Shown here: piece after piece, positions 35,851 to 46,699 of the stretch
Layout: the number at the start of each line of letters is the position of its first letter
How positions within the stretch are numbered: position 1 is the stretch's first letter
Assembly (NCBI GenBank): GCA_025642075.2
Contig: JAODUO010000143.1
Span: 354,001-418,000, forward strand
Direction: 5' to 3'
Origin: Ridgeia piscesae
Taxonomy: Eukaryota; Annelida; Polychaeta; Sabellida; Siboglinidae
DNA: 64,000 nt
The notes under the pieces: generated by a model
The model's input: the letters and a program-made list of their open reading frames with translations, nothing else
Told to the model about the DNA's origin: nothing
Databases searched by the model: none
Made by a program: the position numbers and the translations under genes

Positions 35851-35878
<28 letters not shown>
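35851..35878. repeat. (AT)n microsatellite
   Basis: Pure AT repeat of about 28 bp. Confidence 0.95.
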
Positions 35879-35881
<3 letters not shown>

Positions 35882-36211
35882 CCATACACATACATAAAAA
35901 AAAATTGTAAAGCCATGTTGAAATTATCATTTCACTTTGTATTCAATTAACATAAAATTTCTCACATAAAATTGCTCATAAATTGCTTATGCATATAAAA
36001 GTCACACTTTTGGATAGGAAAAAAGTCGCGTGTACAAAATGTCATGGAAACAACATCACAGAAATGACGTCACAACATAATTGTATTCAAACTGTAGAAT
36101 CACCGCCAATTTTTCACATTTTTACTTATAAATGAACACAATTAAAAAGGTTCACTCTCATAGATCGAAACTGTTTTTTTTCTCTTTGTGATTTTGACCT
36201 TACTAACAGTG

Positions 36212-36370
36212 ACCCCTTCCTGTGACTTTCTTCCTGTGACTTTCTTCCTGTGACTTTCTTCCTGTGACTTTCTTCCTGTGACTTTCTTCCTGTGACTTTC
36301 TTCCTGTGACTTTCTTCCTGTGACTTTCTTCCTGTGACTTTCTTCCTGTGACTTTCTTCCTGTGACTTTG
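36212..36370. repeat. 14-bp minisatellite ahead of G3 exon 7
   Basis: About eleven perfect copies of CTTCCTGTGACTTT, ending 42 bp before the exon 7 acceptor. Open frames on the minus strand are repeat artefacts. Confidence 0.95.
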
Positions 36371-36412
36371 TCACTTACATTCAGGGTAGACATCTGTTGT
36401 GCTCCATTGCAG

Positions 36413-36629
36413 GCCAACACTGCTCCGGTGGTGACAGAACCAACTATTCACCCCACAGTAGTCCCCCCGTTGTTCACGGAGCCACCCCCTGTCCTGACTG
36501 CGAGGCCAGCAATAGTTGGCACCCTTGGCACCCTCCAACCTGTGCAGTTGGTGGAACGCCCTGTGCCCCAGCCCAAGCCCAAGAGCCGCCCCCGCAGGAC
36601 TGTGAAGAAGATTACCAAGAGACAAACAG
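36413..36629 (+). CDS. G3 exon 7, Pro-rich
   Basis: Acceptor CTCCATTGCAG, donor GTGAGT at 36630; phase 0 in, phase 1 out; 72 codons. It encodes a proline/valine-rich segment (HPTVVPPLFTEPPPVLTARP) followed by a basic KPKSRPRRTVKKITKRQ tail. A disordered linker plus cationic patch. Confidence 0.8.
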
Positions 36630-36895
36630 GTGAGTGAGGGGGATAAGTAAGTAGACACAAACTGGACAGTCCAGTTTGGAGGATGCAGGGAATGTATAAG
36701 TGAACTGATGATATCACTTTGGCAAATGTCTGTGGCTACTGCAGCATCTGACATTAACTATGACCACTGCTGATTTTAAGGTTAAACTTCAAGACCTGTC
36801 TATTTTTAAGAACTTTTAGGTACGGCGCTGTGAGCAATGGATGTTGGAACTGCACTACCAGGTTCTTGATTATGATTATTATGACTATGTTTCAG

Positions 36896-37011
36896 AGAGC
36901 AGCACAAGTGCCGCTGTCTCCTTCAAGAGTGAGACCAGCCAACTTGATGGAGACCGTGCGTCACATGACGGTCACACCAGTGATGACCTGAGGACGTCTA
37001 GTGGACAGACA
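36896..37011 (+). CDS. G3 exon 8
   Basis: Acceptor TATGTTTCAG, donor GTAAGT at 37012; phase 1 in, phase 0 out. It encodes ESSTSAAVSFKSETSQLDGD and RASHDGHTSDDLRTSSGQT, Ser-rich and acidic. The following intron (to 37309) is made largely of diverged TGTGTCACT words. Confidence 0.8.
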
Positions 37012-37309
37012 GTAAGTGTGGTCATTCTTCCCCTCATCTGGCATACATGTTACAGTGTGTCTGTGTCACTGCAAGTTACTATATGTTTTTTATGTCATTG
37101 TGTGTCATACATGTCACTGTGTGTTACTATTTGTCACAGTGTGTCATTATGTGTCTCTGTATGTTACTATGTGTATGTGTGTCTCTGTGTGTCAACTGGT
37201 AATTTGTGTTACTCTGTGTCACTCTGTATCTGTGTGTGTCAGTACATTACTGTGTGTCTCTGCATGTCACTATGTGTCACCATGTGTCACTGTTTGTGTC
37301 ATCTGTCAG

Positions 37310-37447
37310 GTGAAGTCAAGCAAAGAGTTGCTGGAAGAAGCTCGAGCTATTGCATCGGCTGACGTGAAGAAACATGGTGGAAGGAAGACAAAGACGGTGT
37401 CCATGTCCGACTCAACGGACGACGAGAGAGTGGGCAGCGGCCACACG
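37310..37447 (+). CDS. G3 exon 9, first copy of a duplicated exon
   Basis: Acceptor TCATCTGTCAG, donor GTAACT at 37448; 46 codons, phase 0-0. It encodes VKSSKELLEEARAIASADVK, KHGGRKTKTVSMSDSTDDER and VGSGHT. The start and the RKTKT element recur in exon 10. Confidence 0.82.
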
Positions 37448-37862
37448 GTAACTGACACACTTGACTGCACTAAGACTCATAACATGGATTTTTATCAAAT
37501 TTCAAAGCATGGATTTCAATCAAGAAAATGTGATGTGTAATAGATAATGTTTTAGGAATCTAAAATTCACAAAAATACAATTTTGTGTCTGGTTTATATT
37601 GTTTGACAATACTTATTTTGTTCCAATTTCTATGTAATTGCACTCAGAAGTTGTATGATTGCCTGTGAAGTTTAATATATTACCAAGCTGTTACAAAGCT
37701 GTGGATAGTGAAATAAGACATAACACCATAACGTGTTCACATTCGTAAATATTCAGACAGGTGTCTACATTTTTACAGGTACAGCATGTTTAAAAAATCA
37801 TAGAACTGAATTATTCTTAGGTGTCTGGTACCGTCATTTTGAGAGAGCATGTTGTTTTGAAG

Positions 37863-38016
37863 GTGCGATCAGCTAAGGAACTTTTAGAGGAAGCGAAGCA
37901 GATTTCCGTAGGTCAAAAACGGGTCATGCGAAGGACAAAGACGGAGCCAATAGTTCCGCCATCATCCACCGCAGCAGGAGGAATGACCAATCGGCTGCTG
38001 ACACGTGTCTCTGCTG
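37863..38016 (+). CDS. G3 exon 10, second copy of a duplicated exon
   Basis: Starts VRSAKELLEEAKQISVGQKR, then VMRRTKTEPIVPPSS, ending NRLLTRVSA; donor GTAAGC at 38017, phase 1 out. The 37863 start (after TTTTGAAG) is chosen because it aligns with exon 9. An upstream acceptor TTATTCTTAG would start the exon at 37821 and add 14 codons in the same frame. Which one is used cannot be decided from sequence. Confidence 0.75.
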
Positions 38017-38217
38017 GTAAGCCCTACATGGCTGTATTTGACATCGACTGGCGGTGACACAATGTCACCTGATGTGTCTCTTTCTGTAATAGAATGTTTT
38101 ATAGACATAAAGTGGAAGTTATGACTGCATAAAATGTATTTTGTATATGTTTGACTGACTGATATTGTGTATTAATATAAGTTTGTCTGACTATTAATAT
38201 ACACGGATGTGCAAATG

Positions 38218-38232
38218 ATGTCTGTGTGTGTA

Positions 38233-38301
<69 letters not shown>

Positions 38302-38319
38302 GTGTGTGTGTGTGTGTCT

Positions 38320-38355
<36 letters not shown>

Positions 38356-38356
38356 C

Positions 38357-38441
<85 letters not shown>

Positions 38442-38445
38442 AGTC

Positions 38446-38497
<52 letters not shown>

Positions 38498-38548
38498 GTG
38501 TGTCTGTGTGTGTCTCTGACTGTGTCTCTGTGTGTGTCTGTGTGTGTC
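38218..38548. repeat. (GT)n/(GTCT)n microsatellite upstream of G3 exon 11
   Basis: Long GT tract with a GTCT block at about 38271-38300 and a GCTGCGC interruption. It ends about 40 bp before the exon 11 acceptor. Confidence 0.95.
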
Positions 38549-38587
38549 AACAAATGGGCTAGAGTTTATCTCCCCTTTCCCATTCAG

Positions 38588-38705
38588 TGGAGAAGTTTAA
38601 GCGGAAGGGGGACTTGAAACGAGGTTCAACCGAGGCGATCGTCGTGCCAGAGAGAACTGTCGATGAGATCATTGCGTCACTCCGGGAACAGGCAACATCT
38701 GGCGT
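38588..38705 (+). CDS. G3 exon 11
   Basis: Acceptor CCCATTCAG, phase 1 in. It encodes VEKFKRKGDLKRGSTEAIVV, then PERTVDEIIASLREQATSG. The only donor giving the phase needed by exon 12 is GT at 38706 (GGCGT|GTAGGC). If unspliced, the frame ends at once in TAG, so a short isoform ending ...TSGV is possible. Confidence 0.72.
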
Positions 38706-39470
38706 GTAGGCAAACACTGTTTTCTACTTCAGCTCATCCAACAAGCAGAATGTGCTAACACTGTTCACACAGAACACTGTAGCTAGTGTTGGGCTGATGT
38801 GTTATGTAGACTGTTATGTTATTTGATGCTTCCAAGCTTCATAATTGCTATTGAATGTATATATTATCCAGACGTTATCCATCTATCTTAAATCTGTTAA
38901 CACAGGTTTTGTCTCTATGTTAGACTTGAATTTTCAAGTTATTAAAAGCATCACTACTTTTAGAAGTATTCAGATATGACAATGTTGCTAATTTTGAAGC
39001 AAAAAAGTGTTTGAATATAAGTCTATATGAGTGCAGTGTCTGGATATGATTGGCAGCTGATAAATTTTCATAATGTTAGAGAATCTACCAGGGTCGAATA
39101 TTGTTTAATATATTGTTCTGCAACTAGAGCATCAGCAGCAGGTTAACTTGCATACTACATTACAACTATAACAAATGTACACAAAATTGTATTTTTATCA
39201 GCACAAATTCTATATACACATTCGAGATCATTAATATTATATAACCATCGATGCTACCATAGCAGATATTAGCTAATTATCAGTGAGTCCATATAAATAC
39301 AACTATACAACTTATCAATTATTTTAATTGGAATAGTTTTAGAAAATATAGATACAGATATACTCAAAACATGTTAAAATACAAAAAGTGGGAAAATAAG
39401 AAACATTTATGTAAGAATAGATATAACAAAATATATACAGTAATTCAGAGAAGAATATTTCTGTTTACAG

Positions 39471-39550
39471 CATTTCTGAATCTGATCGCAAGATACAGGC
39501 AATAATGGATAAAGTACTGGCTCGAACAGACAGCTCGCTGGCCACACGGG
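39471..39550 (+). CDS. G3 exon 12, its 3' end is the seed of a 45-bp array
   Basis: Acceptor TTCTGTTTACAG, donor GTAAGT at 39551; phase 2 in, phase 1 out. It encodes ISESDRKIQAIMDKVLARTD and SSLATR. The last 15 bases (GCTGGCCACACGGG) and the donor recur in every unit of the following minisatellite. Confidence 0.78.
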
Positions 39551-40275
39551 GTAAGTGTGTTGTGTTTATGGTTGTGTCATCCTTAGCCATATGGGGTAAG
39601 TGTGTTGCGTTTATGGTTGAGTCATCCTTAGCCACGCGGGGTAAGTGTGTTGCGTTTATGGTTGAGTCATCCTTAACCACACGGGGTAAGTGTGTTGTGT
39701 TTATGGTTGAGTCATCCTTAACCACACGGGGTAAGTGTGTTGTGTTTATGGTTGAGTCATCCTTAGCCACGCGGGGTAAGTGTGTTGTGTTTATGGTTGA
39801 GTCATCCTTAACCACACGGGGTAAGTGTGTTGCGTTTATGGTTGTGTCATCCTTGGCCAATCAGGGTAAGTGTGTTGTGTTTATGGTTGAGTCATCCTTA
39901 ACCACACGGGGTAAGTGTGTTGCGTTTATGGTTGAGTCATCCTTGGCCACGCGGGGTAAGTTGATGGTTGTGCCTGGCCAATTAAGTGTGTTGTTTATGG
40001 TCATCCTTGGCCAATCGGGTAAGTGTGTTGTGTTTATGGTTGAGTCATCCTTAACCACACGGGGTAAGTGTGTTGTGTTTATGGTTGAGTCATCCTTAGC
40101 CACACGGGGTAAGTGTGTTGTGTTTATGGTTGAGTCATCCTTAGCCACACGGGGTAAGTGTGTTGGTTTATGGTTGTGTCATCCTTGGCCAATCAGGGTA
40201 AGTGTGTTGTGTTTATGGTGAGTCACCTAACCACACGGCTAAGTGTTTCAAAGTTGTAAGTCATCCCAATCAGGG
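39551..40275. repeat. 45-bp minisatellite carrying copies of the exon 12 end and 5' splice site
   Basis: About 15 units. Each contains CATCCTTAGCCACACGGG|GTAAGTGTGTTG and then TGTTTATGGTTGAGT. Because 45 is a multiple of three, the exon 12 frame stays open across the array (to 40221), adding about 15 repeats of KCVVFMVESSLTTRG per unit if not spliced. Decoy donors match the real one over at least ten bases. The last copies (after 40200) are decayed. Confidence 0.92.
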
Positions 40276-40500
40276 TAAGTGTGTTGTGTTTATGTCACAT
40301 AAGAGCTATGTTTCAAAGTGCTAAGTCACAAAGTACAATGTCACATAAGAGCTATGTTTCAAAGTGCTAAGTCACAAAGTACAATGTCACCCGTCAAAAC
40401 ATGTAATAAAACTGCATTGTCATGAAGGACAGTGCTATGAAGTAAAATGTATAATATCAAAATATACAATGTCACAAAATACAAAGTCACAAAGTACCAT
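40276..40500. repeat. Short tandem repeats before G3 exon 13
   Basis: Two copies of a 47-bp unit (CACATAAGAGCTATGTTTCA ... AAGTACAATGT) followed by diverged GTCACAAAGTAC words. Confidence 0.8.
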
Positions 40501-40512
40501 GTGATGTTTCAG

Positions 40513-40554
40513 AGGCTGGGGAGACAGATGAGGAAACAGATATGTCCGAGAAGA
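40513..40554 (+). CDS. G3 exon 13, short symmetric acidic exon
   Basis: Acceptor TGATGTTTCAG, donor GTAAGT at 40555; 42 bases, phase 1-1, so it can be skipped without a frame change. It encodes EAGETDEETDMSEK. Confidence 0.65.
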
Positions 40555-40889
40555 GTAAGTGACATCTTCTGTATGTCTCGGAACTAATTCTATGTCTCAT
40601 GCTAAACTCATTGTACCTGGTAACTTACAGTTTGTGGTGTGTCCTTCATTTCACCCATCTGCAGATTTTGCAAGCAGTTTTTTGGCCTTACTTTATGTGT
40701 ACTTAATCCAATTCAAATAAAATAAAATAAATGAATTTTTTATCAGTGACATCAATACCCCCATATGCAACTTCCTGCCAACTTTCCGTGTCGGTAAATT
40801 TGAGTAAAAATATGATAAGTCCCTCTCTTCTCATGGGAAGAGCACCAATGAAAAACTCCTTGTGAGACGTTTGAAGATGATGGATTCTT

Positions 40890-41220
40890 AAATGTATAGA
40901 AGCAGAAACTCAATGAATAGAGCAGTGCACTCCCAATCTATGGCACCTAAATTCCTGTGCTATCATGTCAAATCTTGAGCAAGATCATTCACTCAACATC
41001 ATTCAATTCAAGATCATTCAATCCCTGGCTATAAACAGAGGTGGATGCATGCGTACAATTAGTATTCACGCATTAATTGTAGCATGGCTGAATACTTAAT
41101 TCCTTGAGAAGTTCAGATTGTGTTCAATTGAACATGTCTGCCAGGATATAAAGTGTCATTTAAGGCACCTTGAGCATTCCAAAGGACTGGATGCTGCAGT
41201 ATAAGAACTTACTTTACCGT
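40890..41220 (+). mobile_element. SINE-like element
   Basis: The distal half (41040-41220) shares with 45960-46115 the blocks GTGGATG, ATTAATTGTAGCATGG.TGAAT, TGTTCAATTGAACA.G.CTGCCAGG and the tail GCAGTATAAGAACTTACTT. The proximal part has ATAGAGCAGTGCACTCCCA (A-box-like) and CCTGGCTATAAACAG, the latter also near 63310. Confidence 0.65.
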
Positions 41221-41593
41221 TTTTCATGTTTTCACATATATTGAGGTTAATCTATAATAAAATAATTCTTTTGTACTGAAATCCTCAGAAACCAAACCTA
41301 GAAACAGGTAAAAAGTGATGTTCAACCTCAAACGTTACATTTGTTTATCAAACGTCTTATCTGTATTAATAAACATATCAAACATTTGGACACTTCAGTT
41401 AATTTAATCATATGTAAATCAGGAAGTAATTATCTGGTTTTAGCATAATGTGTGCACTGCAACTATCTCTGTAAACTGTTAAACTGGTACATTTACCATT
41501 TCCACTAACGATTACTAAATAACATCTGATATTTCTGTCCTTTATTCTGTTCCAAATGCTTTATAACGTGTTTAATGCTACACTTGTTCACAG

Positions 41594-41644
41594 AGGGAGA
41601 CACTGACACGAGTGTGGAACCGGAGCACACTGATCATCCAATAG
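41594..41644 (+). CDS. G3 exon 14, short symmetric exon
   Basis: Acceptor ACTTGTTCACAG, donor GTGGCG (weak) at 41645; 51 bases, phase 1-1. It encodes KGDTDTSVEPEHTDHPI. Confidence 0.6.
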   Translation, partial: RETLTRVWNRSTLIIQ

Positions 41645-41759
41645 GTGGCGCTGTCTTGTATTCTTCATTCTGTGCATGTCGTGTGCACTAACCTATTTGA
41701 GTGATTGTCTTTCAACTAACTCCATTCTATATTACTATGGGTTGAACGGTGTAGTTATA

Positions 41760-42345
41760 TGATGTGAGATGCACCCTGGGTAATAGCAATGTAGACGGAA
41801 TTCTAGAAGAGATGCACCCTAGATAATAGTGGTGTATACTGTAGATGGAATTCTAGAAGTGAGGTGCATCCTGGGTAATAGTGGTTTAGATGGCATCCTG
41901 TAAATGAGATGTACCCTGGGTAATAATAGCTAAAACATTCTAGAAGTTAGGGTTATTGTTGTGGATGGTACTTTATAATTGAGATGCATTCTGGGTAATA
42001 GTGAGTTTATTCGTACTCTGGAAGTGTGGTGCTTTATAGTAGTAGTGTAAGTAGTTGCTTTGGAGAGACAGTAGTGGTTTTAGTAGTAGCTTTGATGTGA
42101 CCAAAGTGTAGTGGTCTTTGTAGTTGCCATGAGCAGTCAGTACTATAGTTGTTTAAGTAGTTGCTTTGCAGTGACAGTAGTGTAGTGGTTTAAGTAGCTG
42201 CCTTGAAATGACAGTACTGTAGTGGTTTATGTAGTTGCTTTGAACTGATTGTAGGAGTTTAGATACCGGTAGTTGCTTTAAAATGATACTGGTTTACTCA
42301 GTTGCTTAACAACAATGGTTAGGTAGTTGCTTTGAAGAGCACCAT
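41760..42345. repeat. Two degenerate tandem arrays in G3 intron 14
   Basis: About five diverged copies (~55 bp) with GAGATGCACCCTGGGTAATA and GGAATTCTAGAAG (41767-42010). They are followed by about eight copies (~37 bp) with TAGTTGCTTTGAAGTGACAG and TAGTGGTTTA (42050-42340). Confidence 0.75.
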
Positions 42346-42875
42346 TCTTCTGGATCCTGTCTGTATTGAATGAGTAGTGTGTCATTATATGACATTGTAG
42401 CAGTTTCACAACAGTTATCTTGTCCACTCTCTTTTAAACAAAATAGTTTCAATGTCACCGTACATTGTTTGGAGATTAAAATTAAGTTTTAGAAGATGTA
42501 TTCTTTGGTAGTTTGAAACATACAGGACATTAAAACTATTCTCAATATCACTGAACTTTTATCAGGATAGGTATTTTTTTAAGTCAACAAATTTTATTTT
42601 GCATATCGAAGTCAGAATATTTCTTTATGCGTAAAGTTTTGTCAAACACGACATGCTGACTGACATCATCATATATGTGGGGTCGCTCATAATTGCTGTT
42701 GTCTCAGTTTATTGGTGTTGTTGCGTCCTTAAACCCACATGGCTTCCTGTATCTGTCGCGTTCTTTTGGGTGGCTCTTTATCAAAAAATTTCAAAATACA
42801 TTTTTTTGATTTACTCTGGATATCGATCATCTGAAATGTTCCACTGATCTCCATGAGTTGTTGTTGATCTTACAG
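42346..42875. other. Remainder of G3 intron 14
   Basis: No coding signal or clear repeat. A 64-codon open frame (42653-42847) is hydrophobic but has no splice or promoter support. Confidence 0.35.
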
Positions 42876-42926
42876 AGGTGAAAGGTCGTGACCCCAGCGG
42901 TGACCAAACAGTCCGAGACGAAAGAG
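42876..42926 (+). CDS. G3 exon 15, short symmetric exon
   Basis: Acceptor TTGATCTTACAG, donor GTAAAG at 42927; 51 bases, phase 1-1, the same size and phase as exon 14. It encodes EVKGRDPSGDQTVRDER. Confidence 0.65.
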
Positions 42927-43331
42927 GTAAAGATCTAGGTAGGTCATCTCTCAAGTCTAGCATGCATTGCTTTGGTTTGTCTTCAATCCATACCCTATCA
43001 CCAATTACACAGCCATGTCCGCAAATTAAACATGCCTTTTTAATTACGTATTTTAACTCATCTCGTTTCAGTTTAATTTTGTGAAAAAACTGAATCTACT
43101 ACTTTTTATGAAACCTAGGGAATTAAGTGATTTAATGTATTCCTCATTACATGTACATCACATATCTAGAATGATAGAACTGGATTCTTGATGAGTTAAT
43201 ACAAGACAGCACCTTAAACACATTGCCAGAAGGGTACGAGGTAAAACACATAGTTGTCTGTGTAGAGTTCTTGGTTTGGATGTTGATTATTGCTAAATAA
43301 TAAACGAGCTGTGTGTGCTGTGTTGTAACAG

Positions 43332-43414
43332 ACGGTGAGAATGTAACAAGAGAGGGCACACAACAAGCTGGTTCTGATGATGACGAAGATCTTGGCAATG
43401 TCAGTGATACTCCT
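43332..43414 (+). CDS. G3 exon 16, its 3' end is the seed of a 31-bp array
   Basis: Acceptor GTTGTAACAG, donor GTAAGT at 43415; phase 1 in, phase 0 out. It encodes DGENVTREGTQQAGSDDDED and LGNVSDTP. The last bases GTCAGTGATACTCCT and the donor reappear in all units of the following array. Confidence 0.78.
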
Positions 43415-45878
43415 GTAAGTTGACATTGATACCAGTGACTCTCTTATAAGTTGACATTGATATCAGTGACTCTCCCGTAAGTTGACAGTGATATCAGTGA
43501 CTCTCCTGTAGGTTGACAGTGATATCAGTGACTCTCTTGTAAGTTGACAGTGATATCAGTGACTCTTGTAAGTTGACAGTGATATCAGTGACTGTCTTGT
43601 AAGTTGACAGTGATATCAGTGACTGTCTTGTAAGTTGACAGTGATATCAGTGACTCTCCCGTAAGTTGACAGTGATATCAGTGACTGTCTTGTAAGTTGA
43701 CAGTGATATCAGTGACTCTCCTGTAGGTTGACAGTGATATCAGTGACTCTCTTGTAAGTTGATAGTGATATCAGTGACTCTCTTGTAAGTTGACAGTGAT
43801 ATCAGTGACTCTCTTGTAAGTTGACAGTGATATCAGTGACACTCTTGTAAGTTGACAGTGATATCAGTGACTCTCCTGTAAGTTGATAGTGATATCGGTG
43901 ACTCTCCTGTAAGTTGACAGTGATATCAGTGACTTGTAGTGACGTCGTGACTCAAGTTGACAGTGATATCAGTGACTCTCTTGTAAGTTGACAGTGATAT
44001 CAGTGACTCTCTTGTAAGTTGACAGTGATATCAGTGACTCTCCTGTAAGTTGACAGTGATATCAGTGACTCTCTTGTAAGTTGACAGTGATATCAGTGAC
44101 TCTCTTGTAAGCTGACAGTGATATCAGTGACTCTCTTGTAAGCTGACAGTGATGTCAGTGACACTCTTGTAAGTTGACAGTGACATCAGTGACTCTCTTG
44201 TAAGTTGACAGTGATATCAGTGACTCTCCTGTAGGTTGACAGTGATATCAGTGACTTTCTTGTAAGTTGACAGTGATATCAGTGACTTTCTTGTAAGTTG
44301 ACAGTGATATCAGTGACTTTCTTGTAAGTTGACAGTGATATCAGTGACTCTCTTGTAAGTTGACAGTGATATCAGTGACTCTCCTGTAGGTTGACAGTGA
44401 TATCGGTGACTCTCCTGTAAGTTGACAGTGATATCAGTGACTTTCTTGTAAGTTGACAGTGATATCAGTGACTTTCTTGTAAGTTGACAGTGATATCAGT
44501 GACTCTCTTGTAAGTTGACAGTGATATCAGTGACTGTCTTGTAAGTTGACAGTGATATCAGTGACTCTCCTGTAAGTTGACAGTGATATCAGTGACTCTC
44601 TTGTAAGTTGACAGTGATATCAGTGACTCTCGTGTAAGCTGACAGTGATATCAGTGACTCTCTTGTAAGCTGACAGTGATGTCAGTGACACTCTTGTAAG
44701 TTGACAGTGACATCAGTGACTCTCTTGTAAGTTGACAGTGATATCAGTGACTCTCCTGTAAGTTGATAGTGATATCAGTGACTTTCTTGTAAGTTGACAG
44801 TGATATCAGTGACTCTCTTGTAAGTTGACAGTGATATCAGTGACTCTCTTGTAAGTTGACAGTGATATCAGTGACTCTCCTGTAAGTTGATAGTGATATC
44901 AGTGACTCTCCTGTAGGTTGACAGTGATATCAGTGACTCTCTTGTAAGTTGACAGTGATATCAGTGACTCTCTGTAGGTTGACAGTGATATCAGTGACTC
45001 TCCTGTAAGTTGACAGTGATATCAGTGACTCTCGTGTAAGCTGACAGTGATATCAGTGACTCTCTTGTAAGCTGACAGTGATGTCAGTGACACTCTTGTA
45101 AGTTGACAGTGACATCAGTGACTCTCCTGTAAGTTGATAGTGATATCAGTGACTTTCTTGTAAGTTGACAGTGATATCAGTGACTCTTGTAAGTTGACAG
45201 TGATATCAGTGACTCTCTTGTAAGTTGACAGTGATATCAGTGACTCTCCTGTAAGTTGATAGTGATATCGGTGACTCTCCTGTAAGTTGACAGTGATATC
45301 AGTGACTCTCCTGTAAGTTGATAGTGATATCAGTGACTCTCTTGTAAGTTGACAGTGATATCAGTGACTCTTGTAAGTTGACAGTGATATCAGTGACTCT
45401 CCTGTAAGTTGACAGTGATATCAGTGACTCTCTTGTAAGTTGACAGTGATATCAGTGACTCTCTTGTAAGTTGATAGTGATATCAGTGACTTTCTTGTAA
45501 GTTGACAGTGATATCAGTGACACTCTTGTAAGTTGACAGTGATATCAGTGACTCTCTTGTAAGCTGACAGTGATATCAGTGACTCTCTTGTAAGCTGACA
45601 GTGATATTGGTGACTCTCCTGTAAGTTGACAGTGATATCAGTGACTTTCCTGTAAGTTGACAGTGATATCAGTGACTCTCCTGTAAGCTGACAGTGATAT
45701 CAGTGACACTCTTGTAAGTTGACAGTGATTTCAGTGACTTTCTTGTAAGTTGACAGTGATATCAGTGACTCTCCTGTAAGTTGACAGTGATATCAGTGAC
45801 TCTCCTGTAAGTTGACAGTGATGTCAGTGACTCTCGTGTAAGTTGACAGTGATATAAGTGAATCTCTTGTAAGTTGAA
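43415..45878. repeat. 31-bp minisatellite of about 79 exon-end/5' splice-site copies
   Basis: Consensus unit: GTAAGTTGACAGTGATATCA + GTGACTCTCTT. The joint ...GTGACTCTCCT|GTAAGTTGACA copies the exon 16 border GTGATACTCCT|GTAAGTTGACA. Variation is small (TTTC/CTCC/CTCT, TAAGC/TAGGT), and groups of variants recur in order, which indicates block duplications. A TGATATCA palindrome is present in each unit. Period 31 is not a multiple of three, so use of decoy donors would shift frame. Confidence 0.95.
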
Positions 45879-45959
45879 AACAAACCCATCAATATGAATG
45901 ATATTCATGTAAGTTTGCAAGAACCCGGCAATACCCATAATGCTCTTGTGAGTTGTGTG

Positions 45960-46115
45960 GTAAAAAAGAATAGCCTTTACACATTAATTGCAGCGTGGAT
46001 GAATCCTTCTCACAGAAGTTGAGATGGTGTTTGATTGAACAGGCCTGCCAGGGAGTAACGGGTAAAGCACTTAGGACAATCCTGGATACTGCGCTGTATA
46101 AGAACTTACTTACTG
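45960..46115 (+). mobile_element. SINE-like element abutting the G3 exon 17 acceptor
   Basis: Aligns with 41040-41220 and with the reverse complement of 7985-8150. Its tail CTGTATAAGAACTTACTTAC lies a dozen bases before the acceptor TTTCACTGCAG (exon at 46127). The element therefore probably supplies the branch-point region (CTTAC). Confidence 0.75.
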
Positions 46116-46126
46116 TTTCACTGCAG

Positions 46127-46228
46127 GGTCCAGTGAGCACCAGTCTCAGTCTATTTCTACTTGACGAAGAGACTTCAAGCACTGGAACAGCGCCGTCACT
46201 CGCAGATCAGCTGCCAGACTTGGACCAG
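46127..46228 (+). CDS. G3 exon 17
   Basis: Acceptor TTTCACTGCAG, donor GTGGGT at 46229; 34 codons, phase 0-0. It encodes GPVSTSLSLFLLDEETSSTG and TAPSLADQLPDLDQ. Confidence 0.75.
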
Positions 46229-46257
46229 GTGGGTCCTTCACACATGCATGCATTAAG

Positions 46258-46534
46258 ATGTGCACATATACACACACACACTGCCTGAATTAGACAATCA
46301 GTCGAACTCGCACGTACTTCCGGCACACAGGCATGCACAGATGTGTGCTGTCCTGGGTACACAGTAATGGATGAGTACAGACAAATGCATGCGTATGGAG
46401 ATAGATGCATGTCCGCATGTATGCACTACATATGTATGTATACAAGCTGACACACACACATACACACATGCTCACACACACCACAGACACACACATCACA
46501 CACACATATACACATACCTGCAAACACACACACA

Positions 46535-46582
<48 letters not shown>
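46258..46582. repeat. (CA)n-rich compound microsatellite
   Basis: ACACAC, GCATGC/ATGTATG and ACGC tracts; a purer CA/CGCA block is at 46448-46582. Confidence 0.85.
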
Positions 46583-46583
<1 letters not shown>

Positions 46584-46699
46584 TTAGCATAGGAATGTAT
46601 GGAACATCCCATATTGTTGTGGACTTGAAATGACCTATGGGTTGATTGTATACATAGACATGACCTGCGTTTTGGTTGTTGCATAACATGACCTGTGTG

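Noticed and set aside
36126..36420. Minus-strand KSQEESHRKKVTGR repeat frames
   Set aside because: Translation of the 14-bp array.
43415..45878. CRISPR-like array (regular ~31-bp repeats)
   Set aside because: Units are contiguous without unique spacers, and the context is a eukaryotic intron.
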